Shown here piece after piece: positions 53,970 through 62,976 of a stretch of 63,089 nucleotides of DNA; within the stretch, counting starts at the first letter, position 1, and each line of letters opens with the position of its first letter. Made by a program: the position numbers and the translations under genes. A model generated the notes under the pieces. The model was not told the DNA's origin. It made no database searches and saw only the letters and a program-made list of their open reading frames with translations. This stretch comes from Flavobacteriaceae bacterium (GTDB lineage: Bacteria; Bacteroidota; Bacteroidia; Flavobacteriales; Flavobacteriaceae). Location of the stretch: assembly GCA_031277535.1 (NCBI GenBank), contig JAITMD010000009.1:1-63089 (forward strand), in the 5' to 3' direction.

Positions 53970-54206
53970 ATGAAATTACCTATAGAATTAAAGGCAAATG
54001 AGTTTGTAGTATTGGTAACAATTGATATTGACCCAAAATATAAGTTAGTTGATTTAGAATCATTTTATCAGACTTTACCTAAAAGTTTTAAACCAATATT
54101 TAAAAAAGTAGTGCATTCAACCTTGCGAATTTATTGTGTTACCAATAGTGAGAATGATTTTATGTTTTGTTTAAGACAAACAGGATACAAAACGTCGTTA
54201 TTATAA
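53970..54206 (+). CDS. Small protein of unknown function
   Basis: Seventy-eight residues with alternating hydrophobic strands (EFVVLVTIDIDPKYK, STLRIYCVTNS) and no signal peptide. Followed by a terminator 11 bp on, so it is a single-gene unit. No family recognised; length and codon use look like a true gene. Confidence 0.55.
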   Translation: MKLPIELKANEFVVLVTIDIDPKYKLVDLESFYQTLPKSFKPIFKKVVHSTLRIYCVTNSENDFMFCLRQTGYKTSLL

Positions 54207-54217
54207 AAATATAGTTT

Positions 54218-54246
54218 AGCTCAGACAATTGTCTTGAGCTTTTTTT
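54218..54246 (+). terminator. Terminator after the 78-residue protein gene
   Basis: AGCTCAGACAAT pairs with ATTGTCTTGAGCT (one bulge), then T-run. Confidence 0.75.
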
Positions 54247-54288
54247 GTTCTGATTGATAGAATATTTTTTTAGCGGATTAGTCTTTAG

Positions 54289-54296
54289 TACCTTTG
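54289..54296 (+). promoter_or_regulatory. Promoter -7 box of the ybaK-like gene
   Basis: TACCTTTG fits TAnnTTTG, with TTTT at the -33 distance. Leader about 24 nt to the ATG at 54326. Confidence 0.5.
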
Positions 54297-54325
54297 TTTT
54301 TAAGAATGAATAAAGTATAGAATAG

Positions 54326-54808
54326 ATGAGTAAAGTGATTAAAACCAATGCAATGCGATTGTTAGATACTCAAAAAATCGCTTATGAGGTTTTAGCGTAT
54401 GATATTAGTGATGAATTATTAGATGGAATTTCTGTTTGTGAAAAAATAGGAGTAAAGTATAATGAAATGTTTAAAACTTTAGTAGCTATTGGAAAGCAAA
54501 ATGGCGTTGTAGTATTTGTGGTTGGAGTGGATGGTGAATTAGATTTAAAAAAGGCTGCTGAAGCTTGTTTAGAGAAAAAGATAGAGATGTTACCTGTAAA
54601 AGAGCTATTAAGTACAGTTGGATATTTAAAGGGAGGATGCTCTCCTATTGGCATGAAAAAGAAATTTCCTGTTTACATTGATGAGTCAAGTAAAGAGTTA
54701 TTACATATGTATGTTAATGGTGGAAAAAAAGGTATAACATTAAAAGTTGCTCCTAATGAATTATTAGATGCGACTAATGGCAAGTTTGTTGATATAAAAC
54801 GTATTTAA
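54326..54808 (+). CDS. ybaK: Cys-tRNA(Pro) deacylase YbaK/EbsC
   Basis: Hydrolyses cysteine wrongly attached to tRNA-Pro. The 160-residue protein is one YbaK domain: TNAMRLLDTQKIAYEVLAYD at the start, KTLVAIGKQNGVVVFVV, the lysine-containing LDLKKAAEACLEKKIEML and YLKGGCSPIGMKKKFPVYID, with the conserved GG-S-P-G. Single gene. Confidence 0.93.
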   Translation: MSKVIKTNAMRLLDTQKIAYEVLAYDISDELLDGISVCEKIGVKYNEMFKTLVAIGKQNGVVVFVVGVDGELDLKKAAEACLEKKIEMLPVKELLSTVGYLKGGCSPIGMKKKFPVYIDESSKELLHMYVNGGKKGITLKVAPNELLDATNGKFVDIKRI

Positions 54809-55003
54809 TATTGATAAATATGAGATTTAGTAGTTTTTGCACTTGTTTTTTAGGATAAAATTTAGTTAAAAAATGTTTATTGAATCGTTGTTTGAGTGAA
54901 ATTTAATGTAAATTAATAGTCTTGTTGGTAAAAAATTAAGAAATCATAGTTAAAGAAAAGCTAAAAAACTGAATAATGTTTTAGTTGGTACGTTGTTTGG
55001 GTT

Positions 55004-55011
55004 TATCTTTG
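55004..55011 (+). promoter_or_regulatory. Promoter -7 box of the META lipoprotein gene
   Basis: TATCTTTG fits TAnnTTTG. Transcription near 55018 rules out the TTG at 54993 as a start, so the ATG at 55038 is used. Confidence 0.55.
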
Positions 55012-55037
55012 TCGTAATATTAAAAAAGATTGAGGAT

Positions 55038-55820
55038 ATGATATTGGCATTAACAGTTTCTTTGTTTCCATCATGCGGTATGGATAATTCTAAAGATAAA
55101 GGAAATAAAGAAGGAAATAATAAGCATTTAGAGTTGTTGAATAAAAGTGTGGCAGATGGAACATTTTTTAAAGCAATTGCTCAAGATTCGCTTCAAACTG
55201 TTACAATAGGTACAGCGGGTATAGTCTATACTTCTGTAAAACCAAATGAGAAAATTATTTTTCCATATGTAGAACCTTTAATTGAAGGAGACAGTAGAGT
55301 TTATAAATCTGCTGTGAATAATTATGAAATAGAGATTGCTATATATGAAGATGAAACAGCTAAAAATTCGTTTGATGGGCGATTTGATCATTCTATAGCT
55401 ATTAGTTTAGTGAAGAAGGTTGATAATGTGGAAACAATTTTAGATTTTGCTTGTTTTGGTCATTACGTCTATAATACAAAACTGTCAGGTAACTGGATTT
55501 TTCAATCTTACGAAGAAAGTAGAGTAGAAGATTTAGGAATTAATCAAATTCCTATGATTTGTATTGATGTAAATACCAGAAGTTTTTCAGGAAGTGGAGG
55601 GAATCACATGATTTATGGTGATTTTAGATGTGAAGGTGAACGAATTTATTTTAAGATAATGTTATCACCAGAGTACATTACTGATCAATTTCAAAAAGAA
55701 AAAGAGTTACTTACAGTATTAGATAACTGCGATCAATATATGTTAGAAGAGGATTTCTTGTATTTGTACAGTGGAGGACAATTAAAACTAACCTTCTTAA
55801 GAGATAATTACAATATTTAA
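55038..55820 (+). CDS. Lipoprotein with META-like domain
   Basis: 260 residues from the ATG at 55038. The signal is short: MILALTVSLFPSCGMDNSK, with the lipid-modified cysteine at residue 13. Residues 25-130 are a beta-rich domain without match. From about 150: LSGNWIFQSYEE, then ICIDVNTRSFSGSGGNHMIY, the META pattern with Gly-Gly-Asn in place of Gly-Cys-Asn. Function unknown; it is the second META-type exported protein in this accessory stretch. Confidence 0.65.
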   Translation: MILALTVSLFPSCGMDNSKDKGNKEGNNKHLELLNKSVADGTFFKAIAQDSLQTVTIGTAGIVYTSVKPNEKIIFPYVEPLIEGDSRVYKSAVNNYEIEIAIYEDETAKNSFDGRFDHSIAISLVKKVDNVETILDFACFGHYVYNTKLSGNWIFQSYEESRVEDLGINQIPMICIDVNTRSFSGSGGNHMIYGDFRCEGERIYFKIMLSPEYITDQFQKEKELLTVLDNCDQYMLEEDFLYLYSGGQLKLTFLRDNYNI

Positions 55821-55827
55821 GATAAAT

Positions 55828-55858
55828 AAAAAAGGTTGATTAATTCTCAACCTTTTTT
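55828..55858. terminator. Bidirectional terminator overlapping the phoH stop
   Basis: AAAAAAGGTTGA and its complement around 7 bases, with T-run on both strands. The phoH stop codon (55840-55842) is in the loop. Confidence 0.85.
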
Positions 55859-56829
55859 ATTTCTTCTATTGACATTTTATCAGGTCTTTCTTCTATTTTT
55901 TTATAAGCCTCTACAATTGATTTTACTAAACGATGTCTAACAATGTCTTTATCGTCTAAATAAATCATTCCTATGCCTTCAACATCTTTTAAAATATAAA
56001 GAGCTTCTTTTAACCCTGAACTTACTTTACGAGGCAAGTCTATTTGCCCTGGGTCTCCTGTAATAATAAATTTAGCGTGTTTCCCCATACGGGTTAAGAA
56101 CATCTTCATTTGTGAATGCGTAGTATTTTGGGCTTCATCTAAGATAACAAAAGCATTATCTAATGTGCGACCACGCATAAATGCTAATGGAGCTATTTGT
56201 ATTATTCCTTTTGTAATATAATCATCTAAAGTTTGTGGTGGGATCATATCACGTAATGCATCATATAATGGTTGCATATAAGGATCTAACTTTTCCTTCA
56301 TATCTCCAGGTAAAAAACCTAAGTTTTCTCCTGCTTCTACTGCGGGACGTGTCAAAATAATACGTTTAACTTCTTTGTTCTTTAATGCACGAACAGCAAG
56401 TGCCACACCAGTATAAGTTTTTCCAGTACCTGCAGGACCAATTGCAAAAACCATATCATTCCTTTCAACGTATTTTACTAATTTTTGTTGATTAGGTGTG
56501 ATGGCTTTAATTAATTTACCAGAAGTACCATGAACCAATATGTCGTCTCGAGATGACATTTGTTGTGGTTCTGTATCTATGATTAAACGTTCAATAGTGT
56601 TTTCATCTATTCGATTGTATTTTGAAAAATACTTCGTTAAGCGATCAAATCTCTTTTCAAATTCATCTAAGATTTCATTTTCGCCATAGATTTTAACTAC
56701 TGCGCCTCTCGCAATTATTTTCATTTTAGGATACAACTTCTTAAGTAAATCCAAATGAATGTCTTGCGGCCCCCAAAACTCTTTAGGGCTGATTTCTGAT
56801 AGTTCAATTATTCTTTCGTTCAAGAGCAA
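55840..56829 (-). CDS. phoH: PhoH family ATPase
   Basis: 329 residues. The first 110 are an RNA-binding-like N-terminal section. The ATPase domain has the P loop AIGPAGTGKTYTGVALAV near residue 132, ILTRPAVEAGENLGFLPGD, and the Walker B VILDEAQNTTHSQMKMFLT, followed by TGDPGQIDLP. Proteins of this group are linked to RNA handling and the YbeY endonuclease. Single gene, convergent with the META lipoprotein gene and divergent from the SAM hydrolase. Confidence 0.93.
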   Translation of the reverse strand: MLLNERIIELSEISPKEFWGPQDIHLDLLKKLYPKMKIIARGAVVKIYGENEILDEFEKRFDRLTKYFSKYNRIDENTIERLIIDTEPQQMSSRDDILVHGTSGKLIKAITPNQQKLVKYVERNDMVFAIGPAGTGKTYTGVALAVRALKNKEVKRIILTRPAVEAGENLGFLPGDMKEKLDPYMQPLYDALRDMIPPQTLDDYITKGIIQIAPLAFMRGRTLDNAFVILDEAQNTTHSQMKMFLTRMGKHAKFIITGDPGQIDLPRKVSSGLKEALYILKDVEGIGMIYLDDKDIVRHRLVKSIVEAYKKIEERPDKMSIEEIKKVEN

Positions 56830-56917
56830 TGAGAATTAATTAAAAAAAATAGTATAATTTTGTATCTCAAAGCTACATTAAAAAATTGACTCTTCTTAAA
56901 ATTTAGTAAAAAATATA

Positions 56918-57742
56918 ATGCAAAGAATAATTACACTAACTACAGATTTTGGATATAAAGATTACTATGTTGGGGCATTGAAAGGTAAGTTGTATTCTAA
57001 TATTGATGATTGTAACATAGTGGATATTTCGCATGGTATAAAGAATTATAATATAGAAGAAGCAGCTTTTGTTTTGAGGTCTGCATTTGAACATTATCCT
57101 TTGGGAACAATTCACATTATTAGTGTTTCTGCATTTATATCAGAGGATACTCCTGTAATTTGTATGTATTTTAGAGGACATTATTTTATAGCAACAGATA
57201 ATGGTGTTTTAGGACTGATTATAGGTGAAGACAATTTTTCAGAAGCAGTATTTATAAAATCAAAAGAGGAAATTCAGGTAAACGATGCTTTTGTCTTTTG
57301 TGCAGCTCGTATTTTTGACGGACAGGTATTAACAAGTTTTGGACAAAGTACTGATTCTATTCATCGATTAAGTAGTTGGTCTGATTCATTAACTGTTGAG
57401 AAAAATAGAATAATTGGAAAAATTATACATGAAGATACTTATGGTAATCTAATTAGTAATATTCCTTTGGATTTGTTTGAAAATGAATTGAAAGGTAGAA
57501 AATATATAATTAGGGTAAAAGATCGTAGCATTTCCAAAATAAATAAGTATTTTGCCGAGGTAAAGCCAACAGATAATTTTATGAGACATGAGCGTGCAGG
57601 AGATTTTGTTGCACTATTTAATGATTTGAATTTGTTGACTTTAGCGATAGTGTTTTCTAAACCTAATGAACCTGGAGGATCTCCAAGAACATTGATTAAC
57701 TTACGTGTGAGTGATACTGTAAGTATTGAGTTTGAAGACTAA
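56918..57742 (+). CDS. S-adenosyl-L-methionine hydrolase (SAM hydroxide adenosyltransferase, DUF62)
   Basis: 274 residues of the fluorinase/chlorinase superfamily. TLTTDFGYKDYYVGALKG is the N-terminal SAM-binding segment with the conserved aspartate. DISHGIKNYNIEEAAFVL is the following motif. FIATDNGVLGLII carries the ATDNG motif. No halogenation signature is evident, so SAM is probably hydrolysed to adenosine and methionine. It begins a run of plus-strand genes towards gldF (23 bp to the next). Confidence 0.88.
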   Translation: MQRIITLTTDFGYKDYYVGALKGKLYSNIDDCNIVDISHGIKNYNIEEAAFVLRSAFEHYPLGTIHIISVSAFISEDTPVICMYFRGHYFIATDNGVLGLIIGEDNFSEAVFIKSKEEIQVNDAFVFCAARIFDGQVLTSFGQSTDSIHRLSSWSDSLTVEKNRIIGKIIHEDTYGNLISNIPLDLFENELKGRKYIIRVKDRSISKINKYFAEVKPTDNFMRHERAGDFVALFNDLNLLTLAIVFSKPNEPGGSPRTLINLRVSDTVSIEFED

Positions 57743-57765
57743 GTATAATACTTAATGCAGAAAAA

Positions 57766-58062
57766 ATGTTTATTAGAATTGTCAAATTGACATTTAAAGA
57801 GGATAAAGTTGAAAACTTTAAAACTTATTTTTCCTCTATTAAAGAAAAGATTAGAAACTTTCCTGGTTGTACTTTTTTAGAAGTATATCAAGATAAAAAT
57901 AATCCTGCTATTTTTTTTACATATAGTTATTGGGACGAGGAAGCAGATTTAGATCACTATAGAGATTCTGATTTGTTTAAGGAAGTTTGGCCTTATGTTA
58001 AAACATTATTCGCTCAACGTGCTGAAGCGTGGAGTGTAGATAAATACATTACTTTAAAATAA
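57766..58062 (+). CDS. Antibiotic biosynthesis monooxygenase (ABM) domain protein
   Basis: Ninety-eight residues, a dimeric ferredoxin-like fold: FIRIVKLTFKEDKVENFKTY, FPGCTFLEVYQD and FTYSYWDEEADLDHYRDSD with the conserved W/H positions. The family includes quinol and heme monooxygenases, but most members have no known reaction. It is between the SAM hydrolase gene and gldF (13 bp), so it is likely co-transcribed with them. Confidence 0.85.
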   Translation: MFIRIVKLTFKEDKVENFKTYFSSIKEKIRNFPGCTFLEVYQDKNNPAIFFTYSYWDEEADLDHYRDSDLFKEVWPYVKTLFAQRAEAWSVDKYITLK

Positions 58063-58075
58063 GACGATATTTAGT

Positions 58076-58789
58076 ATGAAAGCAATTTGTTTTCGTGAAG
58101 TAAAAACTTTTTTTAGTTCACTTATTGGCTACCTTGTTATTGCTGTTTTTTTATTAGTCAATGGACTGCTGTTATGGTTTTTTGATGGAGATTACAATGT
58201 GTTGCAAAGTGGATTTGCGGATCTTAGTCCTTTCTTTGTTTTAGCACCATGGGTACTTATTTTTTTGGTTAGCGCTGTAACAATGCGTAGTTTCTCTGAA
58301 GAGATAAAACAAGGAACAATTGAATTACTACTTACAAAGCCGTTAAGTACATGGCAAATTGTTTTGGGTAAGTTTTTCGGAATTTTGTTATTATGCCTTA
58401 TTGCTATTGTGCCAACTTTGGTATATATTTTTGTGGTTAATAACTATTTGCTGCCAAATCAGATTTTTGATTTTGGAAGTATAATAGGCTCTTATTTTGG
58501 TTTATGTTTTTTAGCATCAAGTTATATTTCGATTGGGCTTTTTTGCTCTTCTTTGACAAATAATCAAATTGTTGCTTTTATCATATCTGTAGTGATATGT
58601 GTCATATTATCGGTGGGTATTTTTCAATTAGCAGGAATTAGTTCTTTTGTAGAACAGTTAGGAGTAGAGTATCATTTTAGAAGTATTTCTAAGGGAGTAA
58701 TTGATACTCGTGATTTACTGTATTTTATTTCCTTATCAGGATTATTTTTAGGTTTGACAGTTTTTAAAATCAATAATATTAGAAAGTAA
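58076..58789 (+). CDS. gldF: Gliding motility ABC transporter permease GldF
   Basis: 237 residues with six hydrophobic segments, as in ABC-2 type permeases. It begins KAICFREVKTFFSSLIGYLV, and the SFSEEIKQGTIELLLTKPL segment is the conserved cytoplasmic loop. In Flavobacterium, GldF and GldG form a transporter with the ATPase GldA and are needed for gliding in F. johnsoniae. Its last A is the first base of gldG. gldA is not in the window. Confidence 0.92.
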   Translation: MKAICFREVKTFFSSLIGYLVIAVFLLVNGLLLWFFDGDYNVLQSGFADLSPFFVLAPWVLIFLVSAVTMRSFSEEIKQGTIELLLTKPLSTWQIVLGKFFGILLLCLIAIVPTLVYIFVVNNYLLPNQIFDFGSIIGSYFGLCFLASSYISIGLFCSSLTNNQIVAFIISVVICVILSVGIFQLAGISSFVEQLGVEYHFRSISKGVIDTRDLLYFISLSGLFLGLTVFKINNIRK

Positions 58790-60471
58790 TGAAAAAAGCA
58801 TATATCAAAAATGTAAAAGAATTTTTTGTTTTTTTAGGTGCATTGATTGTTTTAAATGCCATTGGTTTTTTTGTTTACCATCGTTTTGATTTAACACAAG
58901 ATAAACGTTTTACCCTTTCTAATGTAACAGAACATATTGTTGATAAAGTAAATAAACAGATTGTTGTTGATGTTTTTTTAGAAGGGGACTTTCCTCAGGG
59001 TTTTAAGCGTCTACAAAATGAAACAAAACAATTGTTGGAAGAATTAGAAAATAGAAATCCTAATATTAAGTTTCAATTTGTAAATCCATTAGCAGAAGGA
59101 GATAACCAAGAAACTTTAAAGGAGTTATATAAATATGGGTTGAAACCTGTAACGATTACTTTAAATGATAAAGGTGTACAATCTCAAGCATTAGTTTTTC
59201 CTTGGGCTATGGTGTCTGATGGGAAAAAGACAGTAAAAGTTCAATTGCTAAAGAATTTAATGGGAGCAGAAACAGAGGATAAAGTTTTGGTTTCTGTACA
59301 ACATTTAGAGTATGCTTTTGCAGATGCTATTCAGAAAGTAGTAGAAGAAAAACAAAAGAAAATAGCTGTATTGAAAGGTAATGGTGAGTTAGATGATGTC
59401 TTTATGGCGGATTTTTTAATGACAGCACGAGATTCTTATCACATAGCTCCTTTTACATTAGATTCAGTTGCGTCTGCTCCTGTAAAGACGTTAGAGCAAT
59501 TGAAAACGTTTGATTTAATTGTTGTAGCAAAACCAACAAAACCGTTTACTGAAAAACAAGTAGAGGTTTTGGATCAGTATGTAATGAATGGTGGTAAAAG
59601 TTTGTGGTTGTTAGATCAGGTACAAGCTGATTTTGATAGTTTAAGAGCAAATGGCAGTGTTTTAGCTTACAATAAAGATCATAGTTTAGGGGAAATGTTT
59701 TTTAAGTATGGTTTGCGTTTAAATGCTTCTTTAGTTAAGGATGAAATTGCTACTCCTGTAAAAATAGCTATGGGACGTCAAGGAAGTGAAACTCAGTATG
59801 GTGACTTTGTATGGAAGTATGCACCTTTTGTATATCCTGAAGGAAATCATCCAATAATTAAAAATATAGAGGGAGTTAAGTTTGATTTTACATCTCCTAT
59901 GGATACATTGAAAAATGGTTTAAAGAAAACGGTTTTGTTTCAATCTTCAAAGTATTCTATGTTAACTGGTACGCCTAATGAAATTACGTTAGATATTTTG
60001 AATGAAGAGGGAAAACCTGAAATGTATGAAGGTAAAGGGAATTATATTTTAGGAGTTCTATTAGAAGGAAAATTTAAATCTGTATTTCAAAATAGAGTTT
60101 TACCTTTTTCATACCAAGGAGTGAAATATGAAGGTGTTGAGAATAAAATGATTGTTATTTCAGACGGTGATATTATTAGTAATCAGTTAGACCAAAATTA
60201 TCAACCATTAGAGTTAGGTTATGATAAATGGATGAATAGACTATATGGTAATAAAGAATTTGTGATGAATGCTGTAAATTACCTTTTAGACGATAATGGT
60301 TTGATTCAATTACGTACTAAAGAAGTTAAGATACCAATGTTAGATAAAATGCGTGTATATCAAGACTATAGTTTTATCCAAGTTATTGCTATTGCATTGC
60401 CAATGCTTATTTTAGTTCTTGCCGGAGTTGGATTTGTAATGCTGAGAAAGCGCCTTTTTATTAGAAAGTAG
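58789..60471 (+). CDS. gldG: Gliding motility-associated ABC transporter substrate-binding protein GldG
   Basis: 560 residues. A membrane segment at 12-28 (FFVFLGALIVLNAIGFFV), then a large extracytoplasmic part with RFDLTQDKRFTLSN, then a C-terminal membrane segment before LRKRLFIRK. This is the GldG/Gld-type ABC_transp_aux plan. Overlap with gldF by one base means translational coupling. Confidence 0.93.
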   Translation: MKKAYIKNVKEFFVFLGALIVLNAIGFFVYHRFDLTQDKRFTLSNVTEHIVDKVNKQIVVDVFLEGDFPQGFKRLQNETKQLLEELENRNPNIKFQFVNPLAEGDNQETLKELYKYGLKPVTITLNDKGVQSQALVFPWAMVSDGKKTVKVQLLKNLMGAETEDKVLVSVQHLEYAFADAIQKVVEEKQKKIAVLKGNGELDDVFMADFLMTARDSYHIAPFTLDSVASAPVKTLEQLKTFDLIVVAKPTKPFTEKQVEVLDQYVMNGGKSLWLLDQVQADFDSLRANGSVLAYNKDHSLGEMFFKYGLRLNASLVKDEIATPVKIAMGRQGSETQYGDFVWKYAPFVYPEGNHPIIKNIEGVKFDFTSPMDTLKNGLKKTVLFQSSKYSMLTGTPNEITLDILNEEGKPEMYEGKGNYILGVLLEGKFKSVFQNRVLPFSYQGVKYEGVENKMIVISDGDIISNQLDQNYQPLELGYDKWMNRLYGNKEFVMNAVNYLLDDNGLIQLRTKEVKIPMLDKMRVYQDYSFIQVIAIALPMLILVLAGVGFVMLRKRLFIRK

Positions 60472-60506
60472 TTTTAATTGTGTTTTTATTATTCATAATA
60501 AACAAA

Positions 60507-60514
60507 TATATTTG
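60507..60514 (+). promoter_or_regulatory. Promoter -7 box of dnaN
   Basis: TATATTTG fits TAnnTTTG, with a TTTT tract at the -33 distance. Leader about 33 nt to the ATG at 60554, so dnaN is transcribed apart from gldFG. Confidence 0.55.
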
Positions 60515-60553
60515 TAACAGTAAACCTGTTTTTACGAAATTAAAAAATATAGT

Positions 60554-61672
60554 ATGAAGTTTATCGTATCAAGTTCCTACTTGTTGAAACAATTGCAAGT
60601 GTTAGGTAGTGTAATCAACAGCAGCAATACTTTACATATATTAGACAATTTCTTATTTGAACTTGATAATAATGTGCTAAAAGTTTCTGCATCTGATTTA
60701 GAAACAACAATGTCTGCAAGCTTAGAGATTGAATCTACAAGCCAAGGATGTATTGCTGTGCCTGCAAAGTTGTTGTTAGAGACATTGAAGACTTTCCCTG
60801 AACAACCATTGACTTTTTCTGTAAAAGAAAATAATACGATTGAGATTAGCTCAGATGTAGGAAAGTATGTATTGGCTTATGCACAAGGAGATGAATTCCC
60901 TAAAGTTGAGTCATTAGAAGATCCATCTCTTACAGAGATTCCAGCAGGTGTATTAGCAACGGCTATTAGTAAGACTATTTTTGCAGCAGGTAATGATGAT
61001 CTTAGACCTGTAATGTCAGGGGTTTTCTTTCATTTTGCTCCATCAGGTTTAATATTTGTAGCTACAGATGCACATAAACTTGTAAAATATTCAAGAGCAG
61101 ATATTGCTGCTTCAAGTGAGGCAAGTTTTATTATGCCTAAAAAACCTTTGAATATTTTAAAGAATATTTTAATGGCTTCAGGAGCAGATGTAGTAATTGA
61201 ATTTAATGAATCAAATGCGCAATTTACATTTGATAATTATACTTTAGTATGTCGTTTAATTGATGGGAAGTATCCAAATTATGAGGCTGTTATCCCTAAA
61301 GAAAATCCTAATAAACTTTTAATTAATAGAGTTCAATTATTAAACTCCGTAAGACGTGTAGCTATTTATGCAAATAAAACAACACATCAGATTAGATTAA
61401 AAGTTGCTGGAACAGAATTAAATATTTCTGCTGAAGATGTAGATTACTCAAATAAAGCAGATGAACGTTTGACTTGTGATTATCAGGGAGACGATATGCA
61501 AATTGGATTTAATTCTCGTTTCTTATTGGAAATGTTGAATAATTTGCAATCTGATGATGTATTATTAGAAATGTCGTTGCCAAATAGAGCTGGTATTTTA
61601 ACTCCTGTTGATGGTTTAGAAGAAGGAGAGGTAGTAACTATGTTAGTTATGCCAGTAATGTTGAATAGCTAA
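60554..61672 (+). CDS. dnaN: DNA polymerase III subunit beta (sliding clamp)
   Basis: Ring-shaped clamp for replicative polymerase. 372 residues in three domains: it begins FIVSSSYLLKQLQVLGSVI, has GKYVLAYAQGDEFPKVE at the end of domain 1, FVATDAHKLVKYSR in domain 2, and the C-terminal PNRAGILTPVDG with VTMLVMPVMLNS. Length is standard. No dnaA or recF is beside it, so this is not a dnaA-dnaN origin region, which fits Bacteroidetes. Confidence 0.97.
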   Translation: MKFIVSSSYLLKQLQVLGSVINSSNTLHILDNFLFELDNNVLKVSASDLETTMSASLEIESTSQGCIAVPAKLLLETLKTFPEQPLTFSVKENNTIEISSDVGKYVLAYAQGDEFPKVESLEDPSLTEIPAGVLATAISKTIFAAGNDDLRPVMSGVFFHFAPSGLIFVATDAHKLVKYSRADIAASSEASFIMPKKPLNILKNILMASGADVVIEFNESNAQFTFDNYTLVCRLIDGKYPNYEAVIPKENPNKLLINRVQLLNSVRRVAIYANKTTHQIRLKVAGTELNISAEDVDYSNKADERLTCDYQGDDMQIGFNSRFLLEMLNNLQSDDVLLEMSLPNRAGILTPVDGLEEGEVVTMLVMPVMLNS

Positions 61673-61690
61673 TATTATTTGTAATAATAG

Positions 61691-61726
61691 AAAAAAGCCT
61701 TTTGTTAGATCAAAGGGCTTTTTTTG
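61691..61726 (+). terminator. Terminator of dnaN
   Basis: AAAAAAGCCTTTTG pairs with CAAAGGGCTTTTTT (one G-T pair) around 6 bases, T-run after. Confidence 0.88.
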
Positions 61727-61850
61727 TGTGTTTTAAGGAAGATAATAGGTAAAAAATATCAAGATGTTATATGAAAAAGTATAATGCTTTAAAAGTGTTT
61801 AGATTTAACGATTTATGGGTAGAAGAAGTACTGTAAAAGGTTATTACAAG

Positions 61851-61885
61851 AAAGGCTTTAGAATATTACTCTAAAGCCTTTTTTG
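61851..61885. terminator. Hairpin after the collagen-like gene
   Basis: AAAGGCTTTAGA and its complement, with T-run on the plus strand. It lies 23 bp past the collagen-like gene stop on the minus strand, where the T-run is poor, so its main direction is unclear. Confidence 0.6.
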
Positions 61886-61903
61886 TACTATTATAAATAA
61901 TGA

Positions 61904-62488
61904 TTAATACATTTTCTTAACTTCTATATTTTTTAAGTTGTATTTTTTTACAAATTCATCATGACTCATAGAAATTGATGAAGTTTTTGATTCGCCTGAA
62001 AACGAATTAGATTTCATAATTGGATCGGCAGCGGGAATATAGTATACTCTATACATTAGATTTCTCGTAAAAGATCCTTCTTTAGTATTTGCAAAGTTTC
62101 CTAAAGCAATATTTGATATTGCACCAATTTCAAAATCAAAAGGACTGTAGTTGAATATATATCTAATCTGTTCTTGTTTTCCTGTTGCAATAGTAGGGTT
62201 AGCTATATATGGAAGAGGAGACCAAATAGGAAAGCCATTATCTACTTTTTCTAAAAAGTAAATCATTACCATATCACCTTTCATTACTTCCACAGGATGC
62301 TTGATTATTACTCCGTCAGAGTTTGTGTTTTCTTTGAAAGTCACTTTGAATTCAAACACTTTTGGTAGTTGGCCATTTCCAGGAGGTCCAGGAGGTCCGG
62401 GATATCCTTGTGGTCCTTGTGGTCCTTCACAAGAAGCGATAACTATTCCACCAATAATAATTGCAAATAATGCCAGTAGTTTTTTCAT
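61904..62488 (-). CDS. Lipoprotein with a short collagen-like segment
   Basis: 194 residues from the ATG at 62488; the longer frame starts inside the promoter box. The lipobox IVIASC puts the lipid at Cys20. Right behind is GPQGPQGYPGPPGPPGNG, five to six Gly-X-Y triplets. The remaining 155 residues are beta-rich with VFEFKVTFKEN, MVMIYFLEKVDN and RNLMYRVYYIPA. Similar Bacteroidetes lipoproteins with a short collagen triplet run before a globular part exist; a trimeric surface stalk is the usual idea. Function unknown. Confidence 0.8.
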   Translation of the reverse strand: MKKLLALFAIIIGGIVIASCEGPQGPQGYPGPPGPPGNGQLPKVFEFKVTFKENTNSDGVIIKHPVEVMKGDMVMIYFLEKVDNGFPIWSPLPYIANPTIATGKQEQIRYIFNYSPFDFEIGAISNIALGNFANTKEGSFTRNLMYRVYYIPAADPIMKSNSFSGESKTSSISMSHDEFVKKYNLKNIEVKKMY

Positions 62489-62506
62489 AATTAAAATGTT
62501 TTGTCT

Positions 62507-62514
62507 CAAAGTTA
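62507..62514 (-). promoter_or_regulatory. Promoter -7 box of the collagen-like lipoprotein gene
   Basis: On the minus strand TAACTTTG, a TAnnTTTG match. It decides the start at 62488. Confidence 0.5.
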
Positions 62515-62914
62515 GTTTTTTTTTATATATATCCTTATAGTTTAATTTTTTTTAAGATTTTATATATATGTTGTTATTATAATCTTCTTCACCGATTTTT
62601 GAAAGTATACGATTAGTAATAAAAATGTTTGAGGAGTATTTAATATTAGTTCAATTGTCTCTGTATTTAAAGTTTTAGTATGAAGAAATAATAAATGTTT
62701 TCTTTTATAATGGGGATGGTAAAATATTAAATTTATAACTAATTAGTATCAATTATAGTGTATAAGTAATAGTAATTAGTTATTTGTTATTTGTATTTAG
62801 TGTTTAAGAAACTTATAAGAGATGTTAGTTCTTAAATTTACCTATCGCTAAATAATTGGTATTTAAATAGTTGTTTTTTTGATGAAAAATAGATTGTTTT
62901 TTTTGTTGAAATAT

Positions 62915-62945
62915 TTTGTCAAACTCAATAAAGGTGCTATATTTG
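62915..62945 (+). promoter_or_regulatory. Canonical promoter of tRNA-Ser
   Basis: TTTG at 62915-62918, exactly 19 bp, then TATATTTG at 62938-62945. Full consensus; transcript begins near 62951. Confidence 0.85.
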
Positions 62946-62976
62946 CACTCGCAATACAGAAGTAAAGCTTACCACT

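Larger units (their letters stand above)
62489..62976. other. Intergenic region before tRNA-Ser
   Basis: 488 bp, very AT-rich, holding the divergent promoters of the lipoprotein and the tRNA. No ORF of note. Confidence 0.5.

Noticed and set aside
54993..55037. TTG start of the META lipoprotein
   Set aside because: A TAnnTTTG box lies within it, and the lipoprotein signal begins at the ATG 55038.
60507..61672. Chromosome origin near dnaN
   Set aside because: No dnaA, recF or DnaA-box cluster is seen, and in Bacteroidetes dnaN is usually away from the origin.
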